Source: Candidatus Sulfotelmatobacter sp. (GTDB taxonomy: Bacteria > Acidobacteriota > Terriglobia > Terriglobales > Acidobacteriaceae). From it: DNA of 64,000 bases. This document shows positions 35,270-44,308 of this stretch, piece after piece. The translations under genes and the position numbers were made by a program. Each line of letters starts with the position of its first letter. Position 1 is the stretch's first letter. Location: assembly GCA_030041475.1 (NCBI GenBank), contig JASHNU010000040.1:94237-158236 (forward strand), in the 5' to 3' direction. The notes beneath the pieces are model-generated. The model did not search any database. It was given only the letters and a program-made list of their open reading frames with translations, and had not been told where the DNA came from.

Positions 35270-36667
35270 GTGAGTCTTTTTCGATCCATCCCGAATGCCG
35301 GCAATGCGGCTGATGCGACCCGGCCGTTGGCAGATCGCATGCGCCCGCAGACGCTGGATGAATTTGTCGGCCAGGAACAGCTCATCGGTCCCGGCAAACC
35401 GCTGCGCACGCAGATCGAGCGCGATGATACCGGATCGCTCATCTTCTGGGGACCTCCGGGCACGGGCAAAACTACGCTGGCCAAAATCATCGCCAAGATG
35501 ACCAAGGCGGACTTCATTGAATTTTCCGCCGTGCTCGCCGGAATCAAAGAGATCAAGCAAGTCATGGCTGACGCCGAACGCGCCCGCCAGTACGACACGC
35601 GCACGATCGTTTTCATCGACGAAATTCACCGCTTCAACAAGGCGCAGCAGGACGCCTTTCTACCCCACGTCGAAAAGGGCAACATCCGGCTTATCGGCGC
35701 CACCACGGAAAATCCGTCGTTCGAGATTAACTCGGCCCTCCTCTCACGCACGCGCGTCTACGTGCTACTGCCTCTCACCGAGGATCAAATCGTGCTGCTG
35801 CTAAGGCGTGCGCTGACCGATCGCGAACGTGGCCTGGGTGAAATGAATCTGAGCGCTTCCGACGCCGTACTGAAGAAGATCGCCAGCTACACCAGCGGTG
35901 ACGCACGCAGCGCCTACAACGTACTCGAGGTCGCGGCGGGATTGGCGAAGTCCCCAATCAAGCCAGAATCGGGCTTGAGTGGGGAACCCGATTCGGTAAG
36001 GATCACTGACGAGATCGTCCACGATGCGCTGCAGAAGCGCATTCTGCTCTACGACAAGACAGGCGAAGAACACTACAACCTGATCTCGGCGCTCCACAAA
36101 TCGGTCCGCAACAGCGATCCTGACGCAGCGCTTTACTGGCTGGGGCGAATGCTGGAAGCCGGGGAAGATCCCCTGTATATCGCGCGCCGTGTCGTGCGCA
36201 TGGCCGTGGAAGACATCGGCCTGGCCGATCCGAGCGCGCTTGCATTGTGCATGGCCGCTCGCGACGCAGTCGACTTCATCGGCATGCCGGAAGGCAATCT
36301 GGCGCTGGCTCAGGCGGTCGTGTATCTCTCAGTTGCGCCCAAGTCCAACGCTTTGTACACCGCTTATGGCGAGGTTCTGCGCGATGTCGAGCAGACCGCA
36401 GCCGACCCGGTGCCGCTGCACCTGCGCAACGCCCCCACTGCGCTCATGAAAGGTTTGGGCTATGGCCGGGGATACGAGTACGCGCACGACGTGGAAGGAA
36501 AAGTCGCCGACATGGAGTGTCTGCCCGACAATCTGCGCGGCCGGGTTTATTATCAGCCGACAACGGAAGGGATCGAAAAGCGGGTTCGTGAGCGGTTGGA
36601 AGAGATTAAGCGCGTACGCTCGCGAGCTGGCACGGGCGCAGCTCCGAAACATGGGAAAGAATCCTGA
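35270..36667 (+). CDS. rarA: Replication-associated recombination protein A (AAA+ ATPase)
   Basis: About 465 residues. Walker [13 protein letters not shown] (near residue 63) and Walker [11 protein letters not shown], sensor-1 GATTENPSF, and the C-terminal RarA features [49 protein letters not shown]. RarA/MgsA works at stalled replication forks together with SSB and RecA functions. GTG at 35270 (VSLFRSIP) is preferred by family starts; ATG at 35243 would add nine residues. The C-terminus ends eight bases before the convergent CoA-binding gene's 3' end. Confidence 0.95.
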   Translation: MSLFRSIPNAGNAADATRPLADRMRPQTLDEFVGQEQLIGPGKPLRTQIERDDTGSLIFWGPPGTGKTTLAKIIAKMTKADFIEFSAVLAGIKEIKQVMADAERARQYDTRTIVFIDEIHRFNKAQQDAFLPHVEKGNIRLIGATTENPSFEINSALLSRTRVYVLLPLTEDQIVLLLRRALTDRERGLGEMNLSASDAVLKKIASYTSGDARSAYNVLEVAAGLAKSPIKPESGLSGEPDSVRITDEIVHDALQKRILLYDKTGEEHYNLISALHKSVRNSDPDAALYWLGRMLEAGEDPLYIARRVVRMAVEDIGLADPSALALCMAARDAVDFIGMPEGNLALAQAVVYLSVAPKSNALYTAYGEVLRDVEQTAADPVPLHLRNAPTALMKGLGYGRGYEYAHDVEGKVADMECLPDNLRGRVYYQPTTEGIEKRVRERLEEIKRVRSRAGTGAAPKHGKES

Positions 36668-36674
36668 CGAGCGC

Positions 36675-37088
36675 CTAACGCATGCGCGCGTGATGTTCTT
36701 TCAGGATGCAGCGATCCATCAGCACGAGAATTCCAGCCTTGCGCGCCTTCTCTGCAGCCTTCTCGTGAACCACGTCTTCCTGCATCCAGATGGCGGGAAT
36801 TTTCAATTGGATCGCGTGGTCTACAACTTCCTCCACAAACTCTGGTCGGCGAAAGATATCGACAATGTCGATCTTCTCCGGCACGTTGAGTAGCGATGCG
36901 TAGGCCTTCTCGCCCAGGCACTCCTCGATGTGCGGGTTCACGGGAATAATGCGGTATCCCTGCTGCTGCATATAGGCGGAAACGCCATGGCTGGGCCGCA
37001 ACGGATTGCAGGAGAGACCGACCACCGCGATCGTCTTGGAGCGCCGCAGCAGTTCGGCAATCGGATCAGATTGCGGCAAAGAAACCAC
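36675..37088 (-). CDS. CoA-binding domain protein (YccU-like)
   Basis: 137 residues, a Rossmann-type CoA-binding domain: KTIAVVGLSCNPLRPSHGVSAYMQQQGYRIIPVNP, IDIVDIFRRPEFVEEVVDHAIQLKIPAIWMQEDVVHEKAAEKARKAGILVLMDRCILKEH. These match the CoA_binding_2 family (YccU, also linked to succinyl-CoA synthetase-like folds). The conserved Cys-Asn after V-G-L-S and the late M-D-R-C are as in the family. Function beyond CoA binding is unknown. Starts 11 bases after the 37099 gene's end, so probably in one operon. Confidence 0.9.
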   Translation of the reverse strand: MVSLPQSDPIAELLRRSKTIAVVGLSCNPLRPSHGVSAYMQQQGYRIIPVNPHIEECLGEKAYASLLNVPEKIDIVDIFRRPEFVEEVVDHAIQLKIPAIWMQEDVVHEKAAEKARKAGILVLMDRCILKEHHARMR

Positions 37089-37098
37089 GCAGCCTCCG

Positions 37099-38382
37099 CT
37101 ATTTCTTTTTCGAGTCTTCCATTTTCTGCTTGTACATTTTTAATGCCAGCTTGCGAATGGTCTCGGAAACCTCTTTGTTGCCAGAGAGATTTTTCAAGTC
37201 CTGCACCAGCAGATTTTTCATCAGGCCCAAGCTCAGGTCGAGCGGCGTCCGCGGATTGAATACAAGATTTCGAATCACGACATAGTTCTTCATGAAGCGG
37301 CGTTTGAGCGGAATCTGCCGCAGTACAGCCTCCAGCACGTTTTTCTGGCTGGCGATTTTCTCCACTTCCCCATCGGAAAGCTTGGGCGCGTCGAGGACCG
37401 CCAAGGCCACAACCTTTGTCCCGTCTCGAATCAGGATGGAGCGCTCCTCCTTGTTGCCCTTGAGCGCCAGCTGGATCCGTCCCTTCACGTCGAGGCGATT
37501 GATCTTCTGCAGCGTATTTTCTCGTCTGGGCTCTCCCTGAGCCTGCGGCTTCTTCGGAACGGCAGCGGTTTGCAGCTTTGCAGTCGGCGTCGCGGCTTCC
37601 GCCTTTGGAGCTGCGACGGGGACTGTCTCCTCTTGGGTAACCGGGAAATAATCCGCTCCCAGCAGTTCAACGATTCCGATGGGCTGGAACGGCTTCTCAC
37701 CCTCCGCCGCAATTTCACTGGCATGCTCGTCCAGGTAAGCTGAAGCTTCCTCATCGTCGGCTTCGCTCCCGGGTCCCTCCGAGCTTCTCACGGGTGTCGT
37801 CTCAGTCGGCGCAGGCGCCGCCCCCGCTCCTTCAGGAGTGTCGACTGCAGTAGCAGCAACTGGTTCCGCCGACGGCGCAGCCCCCGAGAGGGAAACGGCG
37901 GCCGCCGCCAACTGCGGTTTCAGTCGACGATCGATCTCCTCCACTTCCTCTTTCTTCACATACGGATTTGTCTTCAGGGTTTGCAGCACGCCACGCAGCG
38001 AGCGTACTCGCTCGCTCTTGAGCATGGCTTCAGTCGTCTCGCGCAAAGCTGAAACGGCGAGCTTGGTCAGATCGCCTTCGGCGATGGAAGGATTCTCCAA
38101 GAGAGCTGGAAGCAACTTGGGCCGCAAGTTGTCGTGCGCGATGAAGTAGGTCAGCACTTCGCGAGGCGTCTTGGGGTCGGAGGCAACCGCCAGGCAGGCC
38201 TTCTCGTCCCATCGCGCCAGGGTCATCCGCGCCAGTTCCCCAAAGACCTTGTTGTGCAGGGCCAGATAAACCAAGATTTCGATGTTCTCCGCCGCCGGCA
38301 CCTGGAGCGCGCCGCGGGCAGCAAACTGCATCATGTTCGATGGCAGTTTGGAAGCGCGGATTTGATCGATCATGCTCGGCAT
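37099..38382 (-). CDS. Hypothetical alpha-helical repeat-like protein
   Basis: 427 residues, cytoplasmic. The N-terminal 130 and C-terminal 120 residues are helix-rich and share a cadence (for example EILVYLALHNKVF/ DLTKLAVSALRETT and LLVQDLKNLSGNKEVSETIRKLA) that suggests HEAT-like or leucine-rich-variant repeats. Between them is a long Ala/Glu/Pro-rich acidic linker (about residues 165-280). LNPFVKKEEVEEI and KGNKEERSILIRDG are landmarks. No named family; similar proteins are, as far as I know, limited to Acidobacteriota-type genomes. Same strand and close to the HD gene upstream (5 bases). Confidence 0.72.
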   Translation of the reverse strand: MPSMIDQIRASKLPSNMMQFAARGALQVPAAENIEILVYLALHNKVFGELARMTLARWDEKACLAVASDPKTPREVLTYFIAHDNLRPKLLPALLENPSIAEGDLTKLAVSALRETTEAMLKSERVRSLRGVLQTLKTNPYVKKEEVEEIDRRLKPQLAAAAVSLSGAAPSAEPVAATAVDTPEGAGAAPAPTETTPVRSSEGPGSEADDEEASAYLDEHASEIAAEGEKPFQPIGIVELLGADYFPVTQEETVPVAAPKAEAATPTAKLQTAAVPKKPQAQGEPRRENTLQKINRLDVKGRIQLALKGNKEERSILIRDGTKVVALAVLDAPKLSDGEVEKIASQKNVLEAVLRQIPLKRRFMKNYVVIRNLVFNPRTPLDLSLGLMKNLLVQDLKNLSGNKEVSETIRKLALKMYKQKMEDSKKK

Positions 38383-38386
38383 ATTG

Positions 38387-39055
38387 TCAAGCTTCGCTGG
38401 GATGCGATCCCGGCACGTTGGAACTCTCAGACAGAATCTCGAGTTCGTTGACGGCCAGCTTTAGCTCCCGCGTGATGCGGTTGGACTTGCTCCGCAGAAA
38501 TTCATCCAGCAAAGTCCGATAGTACCAAAGAGTGCCTTCGCGCCCACCGCTGAACCGTGACCAGACGAATTCCCCAACCTCGCGATAGTCGCTGAGGATG
38601 GAGCGCACATTGTTAAGCTTATCGGCCGCCGACACTATCCGCGTGTCCTCGTCCGCGTCCCTCAGATGCCGAATGTAAGTCTCCTTGCGCTCGCGCCACG
38701 GTGGCTTGGGAAAGGTGTAGGCGTCGGTGCAACCATCCACGATTTTCGCCACCCGGCTGCCGAATCGCCGCCGGACTTCTCTCAGCATCGGCCCTCCGCC
38801 ACAATCTTCCACCACGTCGTGCAGCAGCGCCGCGATTGCCAAGTCTTCGTCGCCGCCGGCCTCGAGCACCAGCGAGGCCACGCCCATCAAATGGGCGATG
38901 TATGGAATGGATGATGCTTTGCGCGCCTGGCCGGCATGCTTCTCCGCGGCAAACAGAAAAGCTCGCAGAAATCGTGGCCCGAGATTGATGGGTTTTTGCC
39001 CCGACGCCGGCTTGCCGCGGCGCGCAGCTTGTCGTTTGGCTGCCACGCGCTTCAC
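38387..39055 (-). CDS. HD-domain protein, SpoT-hydrolase-like
   Basis: 222 residues. SpoT/RelA-hydrolase-type HD motifs: H in AEKHAGQARKAS, YIAHLMGVA, HD of AALLHDVVEDCG, and a later D-K-L-N-N (SAADKLNNVRSIL). These suit a small alarmone or nucleotide hydrolase (MESH1/SAH-like), but there is no synthetase or TGS domain. GTG at 39055 overlaps the stop of prfB (GTGA), with a GGAG upstream, so it is translationally coupled to release factor 2. Substrate is inferred only. Confidence 0.8.
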   Translation of the reverse strand: MKRVAAKRQAARRGKPASGQKPINLGPRFLRAFLFAAEKHAGQARKASSIPYIAHLMGVASLVLEAGGDEDLAIAALLHDVVEDCGGGPMLREVRRRFGSRVAKIVDGCTDAYTFPKPPWRERKETYIRHLRDADEDTRIVSAADKLNNVRSILSDYREVGEFVWSRFSGGREGTLWYYRTLLDEFLRSKSNRITRELKLAVNELEILSESSNVPGSHPSEA

Positions 39056-40153
39056 TGCTTCTCCCCCCGCCGCGCCAGCAGATACGCCCGGATAAACTGC
39101 TGCAGACCGCCATCGAGCACGCGATCCACATCGCCCACCTCGGTCTTGGTGCGATGATCCTTGACCAGCCGATACGGCTGCAGCACGTAGGAGCGAATCT
39201 GGGAACCGAAATCGATGTCGAGTTTCGCGTCTTCGATTTTCTTGGTCGCCTCGCGCTTCTTTTCCATCTCGAATTCGTATAGCTTTGAGCGAAGCATGCT
39301 CATTGCGCGGTCGCGGTTCTTGTGCTGCGAGCGTTCGTTCTGGCAACTGGCGACCAGGCCCGTCGGAATGTGCGTGATGCGAACGGCGGAATCGGTCGTA
39401 TTCACGTGCTGCCCGCCCTTGCCGCTGGACCGGTACGTGTCCACGCGGATGTCTTCCGGCTTGATGACCACCTCGATGCTCTCATCGATTTCCGGGGATA
39501 CGAACACGCTGGCAAAAGAAGTGTGCCGGCGCTTGGCTTGATCAAACGGTGAAATCCGAACCAGCCGGTGAACGCCAATCTCGCTCTGCAAAAGTCCGAA
39601 CGCGTACTCGCCGTTCACAGCAAACGTCGCCGACTTCAGCCCGGCCTCTTCACCCGGCTGGTAATCATAAAGGACGGTCTGAAAACCCTGCCGCTCCGCC
39701 CAGCGCAGGTACATGCGCAGCAGCATGTCGGCCCAATCCTGCGACTCGGTGCCGCCCGCCCCGGGATGAATCGTCACAATGGCGTTGCGCGCATCGTTCT
39801 CGCCCGAAAGCAGCGTTTCGGTCTCGAGCTTATCGATGAGTTCGGAGAGCGTGTCGATCTCGCGCTGCAAGTCGCTGTCGACATTCTCGCCTTCTCTTGC
39901 AAGGTCGAAATAGGCGGCAATATCGTCACCACGGCGCGCCAGATCGGCGTCGGTGGAGAGCACGTGCTCCAGGCGCTTCTTCTCGCGCATCACCTGCTGG
40001 GATTTCTGCGGATTCGACCACAGATTCGGGTCGGCGGCCTGCTTGTCGATCTCGGCTAGTTGCGGACGAATTTTGTCCGCGTCAAAGGTACTCCCGGAGG
40101 TCGTGCACCTTCTTGCTCAACTTCTCGTACGTCTGTTCGAGTTCTTGATTCAT
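39052..40153 (-). CDS. prfB: Peptide chain release factor 2 (with programmed +1 frameshift)
   Basis: Translation starts at ATG 40153, overlapping the stop of lnt (ATGA), and reads 23 codons to CTT followed by TGA (40084-40082) with C next. A shift of one base into the next frame continues for 343 residues, for 366 in total. The RF2 signatures are there: SPF (RISPFDQ), GGQ (SGKGGQHVNTT), and an N-terminal helical domain. The frameshift site CTT-TGA-C with an upstream CGGGAG is the classical RF2 autoregulatory slip. RF2 decodes UAA and UGA. Followed by the coupled HD gene. Confidence 0.95.
40081..40096 (-). promoter_or_regulatory. RF2 programmed frameshift site
   Basis: Minus strand CGGGAG-TAC-CTTTGAC: an SD-like CGGGAG (40096-40091) just before the slippery CTT and in-frame TGA. 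When RF2 is scarce, ribosomes slip +1 at CTT and read through. This is the known autoregulation of prfB. Confidence 0.9.
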
Positions 40154-41751
40154 GAGGACGAGTGACCTTCTTGCGCTTTGCGGAATGATGTCAGGCGTGT
40201 CAGCAAAACGCCCAAGGAAATTATCGCACAGGCATATGCGAACCAGTCGCCGTGGCGCGAATAGAACGTCGTTATCGAAGTCAGCCCATATGGCGCGACC
40301 AGCGTAGTCCTTTGCTTGCGAGGAATGTGCGTCGTGACGCGTCCCCAGGGATCGATCGAGGCGGTAACCCCGGTGTCGGCCACGCTCAGCAGCCAGCGAT
40401 TATTCTCGATGGCACGCATGCGGGTCTGGTTCAAATGTTGCGCATAGGCCCCGCTATCGCCATACCATCCATCATTCGAAACGTTCACCAGAACATTCGC
40501 ACCCTGCGTGACAAATTGGCGGACTTCGTCGGGGAAAATCGATTCGTAGCAGATGAACACACCGAGTTTCTCGCCGCCTGCGTCCAGAGGCGCGCGCGAA
40601 TCGCCACGACCGAACTCGCCGACTTCTTTTGTCAGCCCTCCCGCAAACGCAAAAAGTTTCGGGAATGGCAGGTATTCTCCAAAAGGCACGAGATGGACCT
40701 TGTCATAGCGTTCAGTCCAATCGCCATTCGGGCTGACGAGAGCCGCCGAATTGAACACCTGCGATTTGCCTCCACCAGCCACTGCATTTTCTGCCCCAAT
40801 CGCTCCCGTCACGACCCATGCCTTGGACCGCAGTGCCATCTCGCTGACCACTGCGCGAAATCGCCGATCGTTGGTGAAAAACGGCGCTGGCGATTCCGGC
40901 CAGACAATCAAGTCAAGATTCGCAGCATCCCTCGCGGACTTCACTGTGATTTCTGCCAACTGACTCAGCGTCTGCTGAAAATATTCCGGCGTCCAATTGG
41001 CGGCGACGGGAATATTCTGCTGCACCAAGAGCGCCTTGTGACCGGCCCTAGCCGCAGGAGCTTGAATCAATTTCCCCGCCTGCAACGCGGCGGCCGCCGC
41101 CAGCGCCGCTGCCAGCATCGCGCCACGTTTCTCGCGCGGCACAAGGAAAGCCGCGGCCAGCGCGACATTCACCAGCACGATTTCGAACGAAATTCCGTAA
41201 ACGCCCGTCCATCCCGCGATCCGGCACAGGGCAGCGTTGTCCACTTGTGCGGTTCCCAGCAAGTTCCATGGAAATCCGGTCACGCGCGTGCGCGCCAGTT
41301 CCACCGCGACCCAGACGAACGGCGTGGCCGCCAGCACCCGCCGGTAATCTCGCGATGAGTCCGCCAGCAGCCCCAGCAGCAAGCCGAACAGGCCGTGATA
41401 TAGAGCCAGATAGCAGCAAAACAAAATAAGCACCGTGACAGCCATCGCAGCGCTGAGCCCGCCATATTGCCGCATCGTGTCGTAGATCCAGTAGCACGTC
41501 CCCGCGTACCAGAGAGTTCCGCACACATAGGCCAGGAGAAACGCCTGCCCCGGCGAGGCGGGCCGCAGTCGGAGCGCTCCGGCAACTTCGAGTTCGCCCG
41601 CCGGCCGCGCGCGCAAGAGTGCCACAATCAAAGGCGCCAGCGCGACCCAAGACAAAACATAAACGCCGGGAAGAGGAAAGATGAGCATCTGCAAAACGGC
41701 CGAGAGGAGGACCAGCAGCCATGCGCTCAAGTGAATTTGCCGCACGCTCAT
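40150..41751 (-). CDS. lnt: Apolipoprotein N-acyltransferase
   Basis: 533 residues. N-terminal membrane segments (about residues 10-225, at least six helices) are followed by a nitrilase-like periplasmic domain with the catalytic triad Glu286 (WPESPAPF), Lys351 (YDKVHLVPFGEY) and Cys401 (FICYESIFP). Lnt acylates the N-terminal Cys of lipoproteins, the last step of maturation. ATG at 41751 overlaps the stop of the MobB-like gene (ATGA), and its stop overlaps the start of prfB. Longer frame to 41877 is a shadow. Confidence 0.94.
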   Translation of the reverse strand: MSVRQIHLSAWLLVLLSAVLQMLIFPLPGVYVLSWVALAPLIVALLRARPAGELEVAGALRLRPASPGQAFLLAYVCGTLWYAGTCYWIYDTMRQYGGLSAAMAVTVLILFCCYLALYHGLFGLLLGLLADSSRDYRRVLAATPFVWVAVELARTRVTGFPWNLLGTAQVDNAALCRIAGWTGVYGISFEIVLVNVALAAAFLVPREKRGAMLAAALAAAAALQAGKLIQAPAARAGHKALLVQQNIPVAANWTPEYFQQTLSQLAEITVKSARDAANLDLIVWPESPAPFFTNDRRFRAVVSEMALRSKAWVVTGAIGAENAVAGGGKSQVFNSAALVSPNGDWTERYDKVHLVPFGEYLPFPKLFAFAGGLTKEVGEFGRGDSRAPLDAGGEKLGVFICYESIFPDEVRQFVTQGANVLVNVSNDGWYGDSGAYAQHLNQTRMRAIENNRWLLSVADTGVTASIDPWGRVTTHIPRKQRTTLVAPYGLTSITTFYSRHGDWFAYACAIISLGVLLTRLTSFRKAQEGHSSS

Positions 41752-42365
41752 GGTCTCGCGACGCACGCCGCAAGGTGTGCTCGTACAAACTCGATGATCT
41801 CGGCCGTCACATATGGCGGCGGCGCGATGCGAAATAATGGCCGTCCGGTCACCGGCTTCAAAGAAACCGATGGCCACGCGGGACTGCCCACAGCCTCATG
41901 CAGGATGACGGCATCCGCACGGTCCAGAAACTCGCGCGCCGAGTTCTTGAAATCCGCTGTGCACGGATCCAGCACGGTTAGATACAAGTCAGGGCGGAGA
42001 AACTTCAGCACGGTGTTCGATTCGATGATCACGTTGCCTGCCATATCCAGCCGCTGACGCAGCTCCGGCATGGCCTCGGCCAGCCGTCCTTGCTCGGTGC
42101 GCACCCACAACGCTCGGACCGCTCCCGCCACTAGAAACCTCGAAGTATCCGATTGGCCCGAGCGGTCGTGCTCTTCCGAAATCGCCCAGGAGTGGTCGCC
42201 GGTGGTGCAGTCGCAGGCCTCACCGTTTGCCGAGCAAACGCCGTGTCCGTACTGCGTAATCTTGACCGCCGTCCAGTCGAACGCCCGGAGCGCTGAAATC
42301 AATCCCGCCACAACGCTGGTTTTGCCCACGCTGCGCGAATGTCCGCCAATGACCACCAAAGCCAT
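41748..42365 (-). CDS. MobB-like P-loop NTPase
   Basis: 205 residues. Walker A-like GGHSRSVGKTSV at residues 7-18; a cysteine-rich loop (C-x7-CDC) follows near residues 44-53, unusual for MobB and hinting at a metal or cluster. Later IIESNTVLKFLRPDLYLTVLDP and VILHEAVG segments resemble dethiobiotin-synthetase/MobB-type folds. Perhaps a molybdopterin-guanine-dinucleotide or cofactor adaptor; not proven. The stop overlaps the start of lnt. Distance to lpxD is 18 bases, so all are in one minus-strand operon. Confidence 0.7.
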   Translation of the reverse strand: MALVVIGGHSRSVGKTSVVAGLISALRAFDWTAVKITQYGHGVCSANGEACDCTTGDHSWAISEEHDRSGQSDTSRFLVAGAVRALWVRTEQGRLAEAMPELRQRLDMAGNVIIESNTVLKFLRPDLYLTVLDPCTADFKNSAREFLDRADAVILHEAVGSPAWPSVSLKPVTGRPLFRIAPPPYVTAEIIEFVRAHLAACVARP

Positions 42366-42383
42366 GCCTTACTCCCTTCAAAG

Positions 42384-43472
42384 TCATCCCTTACTTTTTT
42401 TCGCCAGGCGTGCCAGCGTCGCCAGTTGCTTCAGGTATTGGCGGAGCGGCTGCGCCGGTGTTCCCCAGAATGCTTCGCCCTTGCCACGCAATATTTTGTT
42501 GGGCAGAACTCCTCCCTGCCCGCCGAGCATGACGCCCTCGCCAATGCGCGCGTGCTCGCCGATACCCACCTGCCCACCAAGGACCGCGCCGTTTTCGATC
42601 ACGATGCTTCCCGAAAGCCCGGTCTGCGCCGCAATCACGACATCTTCGCCGATCTTACAGTTGTGGCCGATATGCACCAGATTATCGAGCTTTGCCCCGC
42701 GGCCAATCCGCGTCTCGTCGAGGGCCCCACGGTCAATCGTAGAGTTGGCGCCGATCTCCACATCATCCGCGATCACGAGCCGCCCTACCTGGGGAAACTT
42801 CTCGTAGCGTCCCGTCTTGCGGTCGCGAACGTAGCCGAAGCCGTCGCTGCCCAGCACCGCGCCCGCATGTACGATGACGCGATCGCCCAGGGTGGCACCC
42901 GGATAAATTGTGACATTCGGATAGAGGACACAGTCGCGTCCGATCTGTGCTCCTGCACCGATCACTGAGCCGGCGCCGATTCGCGAATTCAGGCCGATTC
43001 GCGCTCCTTCGCGAATCACCGCGCGCTCTTCTACGCATACCCCTGAGGCCAGCACAGCCGATGCGTGAATTACTGCCGCCGAGTGCACACGCCCCTTCGA
43101 AGCACCATAGGTCTGCGACTCGGCGCGCAGAATCCGTTCTGCGCGGGCAAACGCGAGCTTGGGATGGTCGCTGATCAAGAGTGGTCGATCGCACGGGACC
43201 GCCTCGGCAAATTCACCCGCGATCACAGCACCGGCACAAGAGCGAAGCGTCGCCCCAAGATGCTTCTCATCTTCGACAAAGACAAGATCGTTCGGTGACG
43301 CCGAATCGATACTGGCCACGCCGGCAATTCGAACGCTGCCGTCCCCGATTACGCGAGCGCCAACGACTTCCGCGATCTCTTGCAGCAATCGCGTTCCAGC
43401 CTGACGTTGCCTGACTTCGGGAGGCCTGATCTTCCGAGGCCTGGTCTTCCGACGTATAAGCTTGCGCGGCAT
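42384..43472 (-). CDS. lpxD: UDP-3-O-acylglucosamine N-acyltransferase
   Basis: 362 residues. N-terminal uridine-binding-like domain (GARVIGDGSVRIAGVASIDSA) and a left-handed beta-helix of hexapeptide repeats (IGLNSRIGAGSVIGAGAQIG...), with the catalytic-type His in DNLVHIGHNCKIGE, then a C-terminal helix. LpxD adds the second 3-hydroxyacyl chain in lipid A synthesis. ATG at 43472 (MPRKLIRR) is chosen over the longer frame. The first 20 codons include a duplicated 15-bp unit (43423-43452). Confidence 0.93.
   Translation of the reverse strand: MPRKLIRRKTRPRKIRPPEVRQRQAGTRLLQEIAEVVGARVIGDGSVRIAGVASIDSASPNDLVFVEDEKHLGATLRSCAGAVIAGEFAEAVPCDRPLLISDHPKLAFARAERILRAESQTYGASKGRVHSAAVIHASAVLASGVCVEERAVIREGARIGLNSRIGAGSVIGAGAQIGRDCVLYPNVTIYPGATLGDRVIVHAGAVLGSDGFGYVRDRKTGRYEKFPQVGRLVIADDVEIGANSTIDRGALDETRIGRGAKLDNLVHIGHNCKIGEDVVIAAQTGLSGSIVIENGAVLGGQVGIGEHARIGEGVMLGGQGGVLPNKILRGKGEAFWGTPAQPLRQYLKQLATLARLAKKSKG
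43423..43452. repeat. Two tandem 15-bp units in the lpxD 5' end
   Basis: GGCCTGATCTTCCGA (43423-43437) and GGCCTGGTCTTCCGA (43438-43452), differing at one base. In frame they encode two copies of a basic five-residue unit, so copy changes would leave the frame intact. Confidence 0.8.
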
Positions 43473-43564
43473 GGCTCTCAATGTATAGCAGCAGGGCGAG
43501 AGGAAGAAAGAGTCCCGCCCAGAGCAAGGAAGAAACAGCACGAATGAGTTCGGGTCTGCCGCCT

Positions 43565-44164
43565 TTACGGCGCTGGGCACGGGCAGGTCGTGCTGTTCTG
43601 GCACATGACGAAGTTACCCGTAATAGGCGCCATGGAGCTGCCGCAGATGGCCTGGTTCGCCGGGACGCTGCTGCTTAAGCTCCATACTCCGCAGGCAACG
43701 CCGTTGCTCAACGTGCCGCTCGTGGCTGTGGTTCCACTCGACATACCGCCCACGCCACCCGGGGGCGGAGCCGTCAGGGTAAGCGTATTGCCCTCCTGCG
43801 TTCCCGAGGTCGCGTTAGAACTGATGGTTAAGCTCATACCGCCTTGCACCTGGCTGGTGGAGAGAGTCGTGATGGTGGCTGATCCCGCCTGAGATGTGCC
43901 GGACACCCCGGTCAGGAAGCACGGCCCATCGTTGATAAAGCTGAAGCCTGAGATGGACAACACCTGCGCAGCTTCTCCCGTGGTGTTCGACACCGAGAAG
44001 TTGATCGTGAAGTTCAGATCCGCGGCCGCTCCTGTGCCCCCAGTCAACTGCGCCTCCCAGTTTCCGCTGGTGTTGGTCGTGACTGCGTTCGGAGGAGCGC
44101 TACTGCCGCATCCGCAAACTACCAGAGCCAAGGCCAGCATAGCCGCAGTTGCAACCTTCTTCAT
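43565..44164 (-). CDS. Putative lipoprotein
   Basis: 199 residues with a lipobox-like N-terminus (ALALVVCGCGSS) and a Ser/Thr/Gly-rich beta-type mature chain with a few cysteines (PCFLTGV, VACGVWS, AICGSS, CPCPAP). The frameshifted gene at 52155 encodes a similar protein (lipobox ASLVACGG, then a ...VSG-EFNGSW strand), so the two appear to be paralogues. No function is known; probably a surface or periplasmic lipoprotein matured by Lnt. Confidence 0.75.
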   Translation of the reverse strand: MKKVATAAMLALALVVCGCGSSAPPNAVTTNTSGNWEAQLTGGTGAAADLNFTINFSVSNTTGEAAQVLSISGFSFINDGPCFLTGVSGTSQAGSATITTLSTSQVQGGMSLTISSNATSGTQEGNTLTLTAPPPGGVGGMSSGTTATSGTLSNGVACGVWSLSSSVPANQAICGSSMAPITGNFVMCQNSTTCPCPAP

Positions 44165-44276
44165 GGACCATCCTTTATCGTTCTTTGCCTGGGATCACCC
44201 AGACGGGCACTACTGAGGATAAAAAGATGCGGGCATGCCCGTCAATGGATGCAAGGGCCAAAAAGAAATGATCGGC

Positions 44277-44301
44277 GGACAGCCGCCGCCCTCGGCTGTC
44301 C
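44277..44301 (-). terminator. Terminator downstream of pspA
   Basis: GGACAGCCG (44277-44285) with CGGCTGTCC (44293-44301), 7-base loop. On the minus strand it is followed by T-rich sequence (ATTTCTTTTTGG), eight bases after the pspA stop at 44309. Likely end of the stress operon. Confidence 0.65.
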
Positions 44302-44308
44302 CACAATC

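Noticed and set aside
40252..41358. 368-residue plus-strand open frame
   Set aside because: Antisense of lnt; no ribosome-binding site or motif.
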